Shown: positions 25,569 to 36,464 of the stretch, one piece after another
Layout: every line of letters begins with the position of its first letter
How positions within the stretch are numbered: position 1 is the first letter of the stretch
Origin: Hydractinia symbiolongicarpus
Taxonomy: Eukaryota; Cnidaria; Hydrozoa; Anthoathecata; Hydractiniidae
Length of the DNA: 64,000 bases
Direction: 5' to 3'
Assembly: GCF_029227915.1 (NCBI RefSeq)
Contig: NC_079884.1
Coordinates: 13,454,001 to 13,518,000, forward strand
Notes under the pieces: generated by a model
Told to the model about the DNA's origin: nothing
The model's input: only the letters and a program-made list of their open reading frames with translations
Database searches by the model: none
Position numbers and translations under genes: made by a program

Positions 25569-28500
25569 GTAAGATCGTATTGCATCAGCATTGTTTTGTT
25601 TTTGTTTTTTTGGTATTTTCAACTTATTTACAACACTTTAAAACTTAGCCTTGAGGTCAACTCCTTATGTTGAACAAAGAATTCAAAAAAGACTAAACAA
25701 TAAGAAATAACCGCAAGAGGAGTGCTGAAGTGTACAAATACAACACCACAAAAAACTTCTCTTCAAAAGTTTGTTACTTTCAACGCGTTTTACGCCATAA
25801 TTACTTACCACAACGAACGTAAATGGACAACACCGATTAATTAAATCGAAAACAACAAAAAATTAATTCCTCTTTGTGTGCCTCTAGAGTTTTAATGACA
25901 ACCCGGTGCGAAATAAAACCTAAAATTGCAGTCATATATTGTGGGCTTGCTTAATCAAACAAAATGCTTGTAGTTATTCACATACAACATGTCATATGCA
26001 GAAAAATAAACCACGCAGCTAATAACATACTTTGAATATTACTTGGTAATTCAAACTGCAACGTGTATATTATTAGTAACAGAGATAGCATACATAACTG
26101 CGAACTCCAAACTATCCAAACTAACTATCCAATCAAAGCCAAACTCTTATAAAAATGTCCTATATAGTGCATATCTGCAGTACGGTGTTATGTAGCAGAG
26201 ACATTCATCTGCTCCAGTGGAAATATATATTTATAGCATTTTAATTTAAATTATAATAATAATTTGAACAACAAATATAAAATGAAACAATGATTCTTAT
26301 TTCACCATTTAAATAATGCAAATTATTTTTCAAGAATTTTAAGTCTTTTTTACTAAGTTCTTTATAACTGATTAAATTTTCTCATCAATTTCAAAGCTAA
26401 ACTTCTATATCCTGTTTGTGAAACTTAAAGTTGCTAAAAAACAAACCTGAAAAATCAAATGGTTTGTGGAACTTACGTAGACCTTGTGTGCAGCAAATAT
26501 CTGCCTATAATCAAAACTTTTGTTTACTTCTCGTGTGGTAAAAGATGTTAACCTGTGAGATTGTATTTTTACCGCCAGTAGTTGATACTGGTACAAGAAT
26601 GAGGAATTTATATTTTTCTGAATAATAACTTTAAAATCCACTCCGGAATTTTTTTTTTCAAATTACTTTTTCAATTACTATTTCAATTTGAATTCCAAAA
26701 GTAAATTGCACAGTTTTGTTTACATCAAAATTACGATTTTTGGTTTTATGATTCATGATCAAGTCATTTATACCTTAATTTGTTTCAAGCCATTTTTAAT
26801 ATCTAATACAACATTTTTCTAGTGGCTCATTATAGTTAGAGAAACAGACAACAACAACTTTCGCGCCTGATGCAGTTCGGTTTGTAAAAAAGCGCGCGAA
26901 TTGTGTAACTGTTTTAATGTTTTGTATGGAAATCTACCACTGGATCACAAAAAAGTAAATAACATACAGAGTCACTTGCTTTTTGTAAAAAAATTCCTTT
27001 ATAAGGCGCAATATAGTTCTTGATTTAAATTTCAAAATTGTTTTTTCTGTTGATTGTGGAAAATTACAGGGTTCTCCTATCTTTCCTTATAAATTCAAAC
27101 TTAATAGAATAGAATAGTGGGTGGGTGGGTTGTACAAGTAAGGCTTATAAACCATTAAAAGATTTAAAATATTAATGAGAAAATTTGCTATTTGATATGG
27201 CAAGAAACGTTATTTCACATCATAGCCTTATTTTATTGTCCCTGATTAAAGATTACAGTTGAAAAACATTATTAGATAAGACTTCTCACACTTTTCAGTC
27301 TGAAGTAAAATGATAAGAACTTGATCACATTGACAGTGTCAGAATTATTGTCAAAATCGAATAAGAGAGAACATTAGTCGATATCAAAAATGTAGATTTT
27401 GTTATCTTCAAGTCTTGTTGTCGTTTTTGGGAGATTTTTTAATAAAAAGCACAATGTGAATTCATCTAAGGCACTTCTTTGTTTTTTATCAATGCATTGA
27501 AATACATTTAAGATACGTATCTCGTGATTTTTTTAAAAAAAGTCACATAAAGCCTAGATTGTTCACAATTCGGTCAGATTTGTTTTTATGACAAAAACAT
27601 GCAACGAGAAATAATGCTCTACATATTGCAAAAATTAGCTTATGGTATGAAAGTTGAAAAAAATAATTTCTCCCTTCACAAAGCAAAAAATAAAATTAAA
27701 AAATAAACATTGTAACTAATCACTTAAAAATATAAAATAAAGACACAAATATATCATACATTGATAATACCTACGAGATAGGGTCAACTTTTTTGCGTCG
27801 AAATTTCAGCCTTTCACTCTCCAGCTTAGCATACACAACACTATCGACCTTACTATTTTGGAAAGTTTAAAAACCGCAGTCAAACTACGCACCTTGCCAA
27901 CAACTTCAACATTTTTTTCTAATTACCCCGACATCTCTTAATGTGCCAAATCTATATTTTATGAGCTCCTTTAGGATAGAAACACTTCTTTTGATGTTAA
28001 GATTCATGAACTATCTATGGATATTAAAAAGATATTACGTGTTCAATTTTAGTCAGTTAAATCTATGATTTGAGTGCGTTTTGCGCAATGTATTTCAAAA
28101 TTATAACTGATAATGAATGTCGTTATTGCTAGTTATATCTAAAGGTCATGGAATAGGTCTGCAATCAAGTAGGAAAATTCAACATTTGGAAATTTTATGT
28201 CTGCGACTGCCATCAAACGCATCTGAGAAAGTAGAAATATTTTGTTTCTTTACGTCTCTTACATGATGTGTCCCTTATAAGAGAACACAGACTGAACCGG
28301 TTTCTCAGATTTTTTAATAGTGTATTTGAAGGAAGCAAAACTCGTAACACTATTGCCCACCCACAACTCAGAAATACCATATTGCTGTAATGAGACTGCT
28401 TCTCACATTTTGGGAGCCTCACACCGGCGCTGGATAATATGGAGGTAACTCTAAGATTATGTCTATTAGACGTTGAACAGGATAAACATTTCAAATGCAT

Positions 28501-31428
28501 TTTGTTAACCAAGAAAGTGGGCTAAAAATCAGTGAAATGCTTTAGCTATTTTGGGTAATTCACTTCTTTTTTACTCGCTTCCTTGATCAATAAGGTAACA
28601 GCTTTTTGAAGTTCATTTACAGTTTTTTTCTTAAGTTTTCTTGCTTCTCTCCTCACGTTGTACAAGTTTACCAATGGAATGTAAATGGATTTTTAATTTG
28701 TTCTATCACCAAGAACTCTTGAAGGTTTATTTGGAGTTGTGGTCGAGGAAGGTTTTAATCTGCCAAAATGTTTGTTTCTCCTCAAACCGTCTGACGTCAA
28801 GGAGATTAATTAATATAAATTCACGTGCTGATTTGAAAAGAAAACAAAAAATCGTTACTTCTATTCTATAGATTGACATCATGATATTTTCTGATTAAGA
28901 ACACGACGTTTAAGAATGTAGCTCTTTCTCTTGTGCATTTTTTTTTAAAGTAGAAGATCCTTCTTCGGTTCAGAACTGGAAAAAAAAGACTAACCAAGTG
29001 ACTATATTTAAAGAATTATGCAACATTCTGTCTTTTTGATAAACGAGGACCAAATTAAGGTTTATTTTTGTTTTATTTCAATGAATCTTCACATTATACT
29101 TAGGATGTTTTAAAATCTTTCTCAATAATACTGCTATAAGAATCTCAAAAAGTAAAGCATAATCGCTACAAAGAAAGTTTTGTTTCTTCTTAACATTATG
29201 ATTAATTTAGATCACTTACAAGAATGTATGAACATAAAAATCTTGAACGTAACATTAACCATAAAAATTACTACGATGAAGTTGAAGAAAAGGAAATCAA
29301 AGACAATCGGATAAAAATAAAAGAAAGTTGCATCGATAAATAGTTGACAGGAAACATTTTTTAAAACCGGCTTAAATTACATGTTAGGCGAAAATTTAGG
29401 GATGGCGGAAATAAGGACAGCGTAAAAGGGGCGGTGTTGTTTTACGGGCGGCAAATTAAAGCCTGACAAAGTAGTTATTTATTTCTCTTTTGTTTTAAAA
29501 TTTCGAAATTTTAAAGTAGCTAATTAAATTTCTTTTTAAAAAAAGTTAAACTTTTCTGTTTCACGTTCACGAACTATGTAATCGTAATGTATCATGACAT
29601 AAAAAAATGAGAAAAAGGTGTGGTACCATTGACGAAATGATTATAATGACGTCCATCAAATAAATTTGACAATAATATAACGTTTCCATGAAGACTTCAC
29701 GCAATGAATCGGGGTGAGAAAAAATGTAGAAACAAGAGCACGTAAAATTAGACAGTGATATTTGAAGTAAAAATTTAGTAAATTAAATGTTTCCTTGCAA
29801 GAAAAGTGAAGAAAGTATGAAAAATAGGTGTGGCATGTATTTCTGCATTAAACCGCTAAGCGGTATTATTTGGTTGCATTAATTTTAAGTCAACCTCGAT
29901 TCCAAGGTCTGTTGTGATCTTCGTGATAAGAAAATGGAACTCGTTATACTTAAAAACACTTTAAGATCGCGAAGGCTAACCAACGATCAAACATGACAGA
30001 TTTTTTTTTTAATTTGTAGAGTATCTTATGACACAATGGCTACACATTTCTGGGTTTGTTTTTTCTATTTTTTTCATGGTCTTTTAAAAATGGCTAGTTC
30101 TTATAGCCTGTGGAAAACGTGATTTAAAAAAATTGGAAGAAAGAGCGTGGGGATGAGGTTGATTCATCCAGGGGCATAGTCTACATACATAAACATGAAC
30201 ATTCTCCCTTTTCGTACATATATTTTCCTTTTTTAAGTTTTCATAAAATAGATTCATTAAATAATTTGCTGCGAAACGTTTACACTAAATTTTTCGCTCA
30301 TGACCACCTTTACGTAGGAAAATTAGTAATACTTTACGCCCTTCTCACACTTCAATTTTTCAAAAACCCTAGTCTAGAATTTAAAGATATAGTTTAAAAG
30401 AACAATCTTATTGGATCAACTCCGAACATGTTTTTATAATGTCATAAATTACGAGGAAACTCAAAATCATTAAAAACAAAACGCAAAAGAAAAGCATTCA
30501 AGGTATTGCAACATATCGATATAGCTAACGATGATGCACCCATCAAAGCACCACGTCAGAGAACACGCGCTAGACGCATTAGCCGCGCTTAAGGAACACA
30601 TTAGTAGAACTAAGTATTCCCTTCCATTCATATCTTATGACGCTTTCTGCTTTTATTATAAGAAACTTTGGCACTGGATATATTTCAGAAGGATTTTTAA
30701 CTTCTGCCGCCACCTTAATACTTGGCTCTAATTGATTCTTAATGAGTTATTTTAATTGAATTACCATTAAGTGAAGTAAAACAAAGAGGCATATACATGT
30801 ACTTGAGAAATTCATTTAAGTTCCCCTTTTCTTGCAAATGAGAATTGTTCTGTAGTATACTCGCTTAAGTGGTACCTTGAATAAAATGGACTTCTGTTAA
30901 TTTAAACCAAATTCCTCGTCCTTGAACTTCTTTTTAAGTTCAACTTCGCTTGAATAGAAGCCTGGATATGTGGGACATTTACATAGAGCAAAATACACTT
31001 GGCGTGGGAGTGGGACTTGAAGAAACTTTAAAGAAAGGAGAGAAAAAGTATATTGAAAACCAATAGAAAACTGAAGAATCTTGTGTTTGTGTGTGAATTG
31101 ATCGCAGGATGATGGCGGGACTTCGTAAGTTGGCGGTAAACAAAAATTAACTGCAAAAACTCTCGGCAAGTAGGATATTTTCAACTTTTTTTTCAAAGTC
31201 CTTCTTACAACAAAATTGATGGAGACATTCACTAAGTGGGACTGTTTTTTCCGGTCCTTTGAGAGTTCCAATTAATGCAGGGATAATGTAGCACCCACAC
31301 TTTAAACTGTCTACAGCAGAACGTCTGGTATACCATAAAATCTAGTTAAAGCAGGAAGCAAAGTGAATAAGTTACAATGCACCCATGACAATCTGTAGGA
31401 CCTATGAACCTACTCCTACCTGCTATTT
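25569..31428. other. Long AT-rich interval without a recognised gene
   Basis: No conserved exon seen. The minus-strand frame at 28213-28512 faintly resembles the C-terminal tail of a non-LTR reverse transcriptase. A basic 50-codon frame ends at about 30590 (RQRTRARRISRA then stop). Neither is strong enough to call. Confidence 0.45.
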
Positions 31429-31625
31429 AAAGGTCGGTTTCCATTAGCACAAAAGGTGTCGTGCAACAATCGCCGCTACGACTTTATTGGAAACACGTGT
31501 TGTACAACAAAGCACCGCAAGAGATGTTTCTCAACAAATGTGTAGATGAAATTTTTTCTATCTCTGCAACAGTTGTGCAACAACTATTATATAACAATTA
31601 CCGACTTTAATGGAAATCAACCTTT
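31429..31625. mobile_element. Short MITE with 18-bp inverted ends
   Basis: Left end AAAGGTCGGTTTCCATTA (31429-31446) pairs with TAATGGAAATCAACCTTT (31608-31625) with two mismatches. The interior is rich in TTGTGCAACAA-like palindromic words. No coding capacity. The exact target-site duplication is unclear (TTA/TAA-like flanks). Confidence 0.6.
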
Positions 31626-33179
31626 AGCTAATCAATACTGTTTGTCAGCACAGAAGAAGGCACGAAAAGCTGCTATTGCCCATCTATTTCTTGTTCAGGA
31701 TTGTAGCTTGCTTCTTTCTCATAGAAGTATTCTTCTTTTACTCTTTTTTGTCTAAGTGCGAACGCGCTAATAAAAAACTCCTAAGCATTTTGCGCTGTAG
31801 CGAAAAAAAACAGTCAAGTGGAAGCCAGCCTTTACTGTACGTTCAGAGGCTTAATACTTCTCTGCGTTAATCTTTATTCTATTTTATTTTATTAAAGAGA
31901 AAGTAAATACTTTTCAGATATTTAGAGTGGTTTTTTGTCTAGATAACAGCGCACAAAGATCCTATAGGTATCTATCTGAAAACTAAGTATGAAAGGCTCA
32001 TATTCGTCGCAAAACTTTACCGAGAGCCTAGACATTTAGGAATTAAAAAGAAATAGCCATGAAAGTAAAGTAAAGCCATAATATCAACACTTTGAAAATC
32101 AATTTTCTCTGCGTGTGTGTACCACAGGTGCGACAAGATCACTGCTAGTCATATTGTTAAAACGACAACCTCACTTTCAATTATCCGATATCGAAAAGAT
32201 TTCTCATGCATTCAAAAACATCAACACTAAGCTGTGTACGCTAAAGTTAAACGTTAAAAAAAGAAGAAATAGTTTTGGGTAGAAGCTTATGTCTAACAGA
32301 GACACTCATAACTCGGAAATTACCAAAAGCAGTTTGATTAAAGCACGGAAGAACAGCTTTTAACTTTGAGTTACAAGTGTCATTCATAACCAGGAAGCTT
32401 TTCTCTGAACACAACAACAAATTTTGTACATTTATGACAAACTGTGTAATATAGTAGTTTGTTTAGCAATCAGAGAATGACAATGATGGTTGAGATAAAA
32501 ACAACAGAATATCTTACTTGTTCAGTGTAAACCAAATAAATGTGTCGCAGTATGAAAATATCCCCAGTCGTAAACCAATAGTACACGTTCTGTTTAAAAG
32601 TGCAATCCGTCAATGTCTCCCTTTGATGCTTGAAGGACGAAGAGCGTTGTGGAACTGACGGTACAAGGATGAAAACAGAATATAAAAGCACAAAGACACC
32701 TCATTAAAACGCCTCTTCCCCAAAAATAATTAAAAGAGGAACGCCTTCATAAAATACCACTTGTTTGCTAAAAGGAGGCCAAAACACGTATTTAAAACAA
32801 CTTTGCTCTTCGGAACGGAAACCAGAGAAAACTACGCTATTGTTCCTTCCTGTTTAAGGATTCTGCTAAGTTTGAATAAAGATATATTTAAAATTGGCAT
32901 TATATCTTCGATATTTTCTAATTAAAATCCCACCGCAGTATTACACCACAATCTCGTTAGATAAACCAATCCAATTATCTGTCCTGAAAGGTAATCGCAA
33001 CAAGATGCTATATTAGGAGAAAACGCACACCCAGAGGATGCTTTGCTGGAGCTTTCTTAACCAAAGGTGGTGCAAGATCATTGTGAAGTGTTTTTGCTTT
33101 AATAGAAGAGGAAGAATTCGGTGACAAGAATAACAAATAAATCTAGAGTGATACAATACACAATACAAAGGAAAACAAC
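31626..33179. other. Intergenic DNA, nothing recognised
   Basis: No gene called. A 50-codon frame around 32130-32280 looks mildly protein-like but has no recognisable motif. Confidence 0.45.
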
Positions 33180-33405
33180 TTCGTCGTAAACAACAACAAC
33201 AATAATGACGACAAAAATCGTGCCGAGAACTGAAACGACGACGATGACAATAACATTAACGACGACATCAATAACAGCATAAAACAACGGTGCTTAAACG
33301 ACGACAAAGAAAACAACGACAACAACAACGACATAGACGACGGCGAAAATAGACAACGACAATAACGACGACAAAAATGGCGACGACAACGACGATAACA
33401 GCCTG
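33180..33405 (+). repeat. Imperfect ACA/ACG trinucleotide-type repeat
   Basis: Low-complexity stretch of AAC, ACG, ACA, AAT and GAC triplets (GACGACAA, AACAACAAC words). Frames through it encode only repetitive Val/Ser/Leu runs on the minus strand and are not genes. Confidence 0.8.
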
Positions 33406-34434
33406 ACTTTCGGATACAAATACCTAAAAGCAATAGCTACTCTTGGTCATTCTTACCGAGTTTTAATTCATCAGAATGCTAAATATAAATCTTACGGTAA
33501 AAGGATGTAATATGACGTCGTAATCCAATAGGCATATAAAGACATGTTGTTATTTGATAGGGCTTAAGAGCTTCGACGTTACCTACGTGGCGACTAAAGA
33601 ACGTCTTATCAGACAGGACTAAGTATGTTTTTTAATGTTTTTTCGGAACAAAAAACCCTACAGTTCGCAACCCTCCGACAAAATACTGTCCGAAACGGAC
33701 TAATTTCCCTAACGAGCTTTAAGAATTTTATTTCCTTAAATAACCAATTTAGAATACTTCGAGACCTAATAATTGGGCACGAATCAAAACTACGAAACAC
33801 GGAATTCTTTTACGAAAGTTTTACCTTTCATTGAACACAAGTGCTGTACACAGCCTTTAAAATTTTAGAAATTTTCCTTCCTTAAATGCAACCTGGACCT
33901 CATGCCTTCTCTCTTAAGCAAGGATCACAATAGGAGTTAAAGGTTGTTTCTAATTGACATTACAATGTTGGACAGATTCTCACAAACACGTGGGATTTCA
34001 AAAACACAAGGATAATATATCATGTTGTTTAAAACCATCAGTTAATTTTCAATATATTCTACGTGGGTAGAATTGGCACACAATCAAAAAAAGACGAACC
34101 AATATCCTGTCAACACTGTATACTAAACTCAGCTTTGCTATTAGTATTACGCATGCGCATAACGCAGCTTGTGAGTAAGACGACATATTTTGTTTATTTA
34201 TTTTTTAACGTAAACAAGTTTGTTAGCACTTAGTCTGTGTCTTAAAGCCATCTTAATCCATCTTAAGCTGTATTTGCCAGTTAATGGTAGAGTATTTAAT
34301 ATTTCATAGTATTTAATTTTTTTTTCCTTCAAAGGGAGTGTTTAGATTTTTCTTTCCAGAGAGTATGGTTATCTTGACAGCATACAAAAGGTTTAAGTAG
34401 CTACCATAGTAAAATTAGGAATTTTTTTAAAAAC
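33406..34434. other. Intergenic DNA, nothing recognised
   Basis: No exon or bounded element seen. Overlapping short frames on both strands at 33609-33834 show no motif. Confidence 0.5.
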
Positions 34435-34866
34435 TAACCTTCTGCGTAAAAAAAATAAAGTGGATTTCATACGAAGGAGCTTGGAAAGTTGTCTATAAAT
34501 CTTTTTATTTTTTAAAAAAAATCTTTATTGGTTTGCTAGATATAAGTCATAACAAATTAGCTAACAATGCTGAATTATGGCATCCTTGATTAGAATAATC
34601 AGAAACAATTGCAGGTTTGGATGATAATCAAAGTAACCAAGTTTTATTATTCGTGTAAATATGTCCAAAATATCAAACTGGATAGGTGAAAACATATTTC
34701 CGTCACCACATACCTTGATAAACCCTCAAAACAGCACCTCATTTACTTCTAATACGTGATGTCTTTAAAACCTATCGAGATTTTTTAAAAAAAATATAAG
34801 GTTCGATAGACAACTTTTCAAGCACTTCATATGAAATCAACTTATGTTTTTGCGGGGAGGGTAAGC
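34435..34866. mobile_element. MITE with about 60-bp terminal inverted repeats
   Basis: The left arm (about 34435-34497) contains GGATTTCATACGAAG and TTGGAAAGTTGTCTAT. The right arm (about 34806-34866), read in reverse complement, contains TGATTTCATATGAAG and TTGAAAAGTTGTCTAT in the same spacing. An outer matching part (CTTCTGCG versus CTCCCCGC, then A-rich) extends both arms. The interior is AT-rich and non-coding. The superfamily is not determined. Confidence 0.7.
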
Positions 34867-35930
34867 TTTAAGACAAAAAGACTGAAAACGAGGTTGGCCA
34901 ATTAATGTTTTAACGAATCTTTTTAAAGAACTGACATCTATTAGTTATCTTTTTTTAACAACTTCTCTAGAAAATTCATCTTTTAAGACAGAAAACATCT
35001 TGTAGGGTTTTCACTTGAACTGCAAACCCTTATTGCATAAATTTTTATCGTATGAAAACACATTGGCCTATATGGTACCCTTGACTCAACTTCGTATTAG
35101 ATAGAAACCCGCTACTGTTCCTAATAAAACTATTTAAAATGGTCGCACATGGTATATCAACAATGGTATTTTTACATAAAAGGAGGCTAATAAGATGATG
35201 AAAAACATATACGGGACTCTATGAAGCAAATAAAACTGCTCATACGTTGACGGAACAATTAAAACAGTTCTCTAAAACAGGTGAACGCTGACAGAAATTT
35301 GACGGTAAAAAAACATTAAGTACTAAGTCACAAGTTACTTACCCTTCTTGAACACTACATAACTCACTGTTAACATCTTGCTACTCAAAGAGCTTATGTT
35401 ATGAATCGAAAGAAAATATATATTTTTATTACCAGACAGCAAATAACAACGCTTTCGACGTTAATTATTCCACACCGTTGATGTCGTCATCAAAAGCAAA
35501 GTATGTTGTATCGTCACAAAATAGTTTCTTCAAGTAGCGGATATATCGTCACGTTTCTTGTAATTGTTTAGTTTAAAACTTTTGAAATACTAAAAATCCA
35601 CTCTTAAACTCGATTGGAAATGACCTGCTCCTCTAATTTGGACAAGGTCAGCAATGACCCGTCGATACACACAAGAATTTTTTTAGAACTTTGTTTACTC
35701 GTTGTCTCTCATTATTACCGCTACTTCGAACTTATATACAGGACGTATATTTTTAACAAATATTATACTGTATACCTATAATAAAGGATAAATTCAGAGT
35801 AATAATAATATTAGTTGTAAAAATAAAAATAATACTTGAATACTCGACTAAATCGCAACTTTTTTAATGTTAAATTAAAAATAGTAAAACTTATTTAAAC
35901 GGAGGGCTTTACTTTCAATTAGATACATTG
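34867..35930. other. Intergenic DNA, nothing recognised
   Basis: AT-rich sequence before the SINE at 35931; no gene seen. Confidence 0.5.
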
Positions 35931-36214
35931 CGAAGATGGTGTAGTGATCACGTATTGGTAGCGCATTCGGCTTCTAATCATAAAGTTACGAGTTCGAGTC
36001 CCCACTCAGATGCACTTTAAATGTAGTGTTGTCAACCCATTTAGTGCAATCTACTGACCGCTAATCGGCATGTGTGGCAGACAAGCATGTTAGAGCAATG
36101 GTATACGTATCTCCAGCGGTAATGTAACATAGTTACAGTCGGAGGGAAGGAAGAGCCAGCCATTTAGGTTGAATCCCCAAGGACATAAAACTTCCCGTTA
36201 AATACTTACTTACT
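35931..36214 (+). mobile_element. tRNA-Arg-derived SINE with LINE-like tail
   Basis: The head at about 35931-36012 resembles tRNA-Arg(TCT). It has a D-arm-like TGGTAGCGCATTCGG, an anticodon-loop-like GGCTTCTAATC and a box B GAGTTCGAGTCCC, but the folding is imperfect and extra bases sit in the 5' part. A tRNA-unrelated body follows. The 3' end GACATAAAACTTCCCGTTAA then runs into ACTTACTTACTT repeats, the kind of tail shared with partner LINEs. This is a SINE copy, not a functional tRNA gene. Confidence 0.75.
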
Positions 36215-36464
36215 TGTTGAAAACAAAAATAAAATTGGTAGTGCATTATGTATGTATTTAAAACATTGACAAATTACAGCTAATGCAATGTTCATCTGCT
36301 AAAAACTGAATAAATATAACGAACGAAGAAAAGGAGTTTAATGGAACCTTTAACAATATAGTTGTTATACGGTCTCCAAATTAATTTCGCATGATATCTG
36401 TCAAGGAGTCGGCAGCGCAGAATCAAACGAAGAAACTGAAGAGATTGATACCAAGCTATCGCCA

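Noticed and set aside
25275-25622. 115-codon minus-strand frame
   Set aside because: No motif, and its second half is AT-driven hydrophobic sequence; it overlaps the equally weak plus-strand candidate.
28213-28512. Minus-strand frame with LPKCEKQSHYSNMVFL, faintly like a non-LTR polymerase C-terminus
   Set aside because: No WNxLP motif in frame and no neighbouring RT segments; similarity too weak to call.
30480-30591. Basic reading frame ending RQRTRARRISRA
   Set aside because: No recognisable family and no clear acceptor or start; could be chance.
33099-33433. Val-rich and Ser/Leu-rich minus-strand frames
   Set aside because: Low-complexity trinucleotide-like repeat.
35935-36012. Functional tRNA-Arg(TCT)
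   Set aside because: Extra bases in the 5' half prevent a clean cloverleaf, and a SINE body and tail follow.
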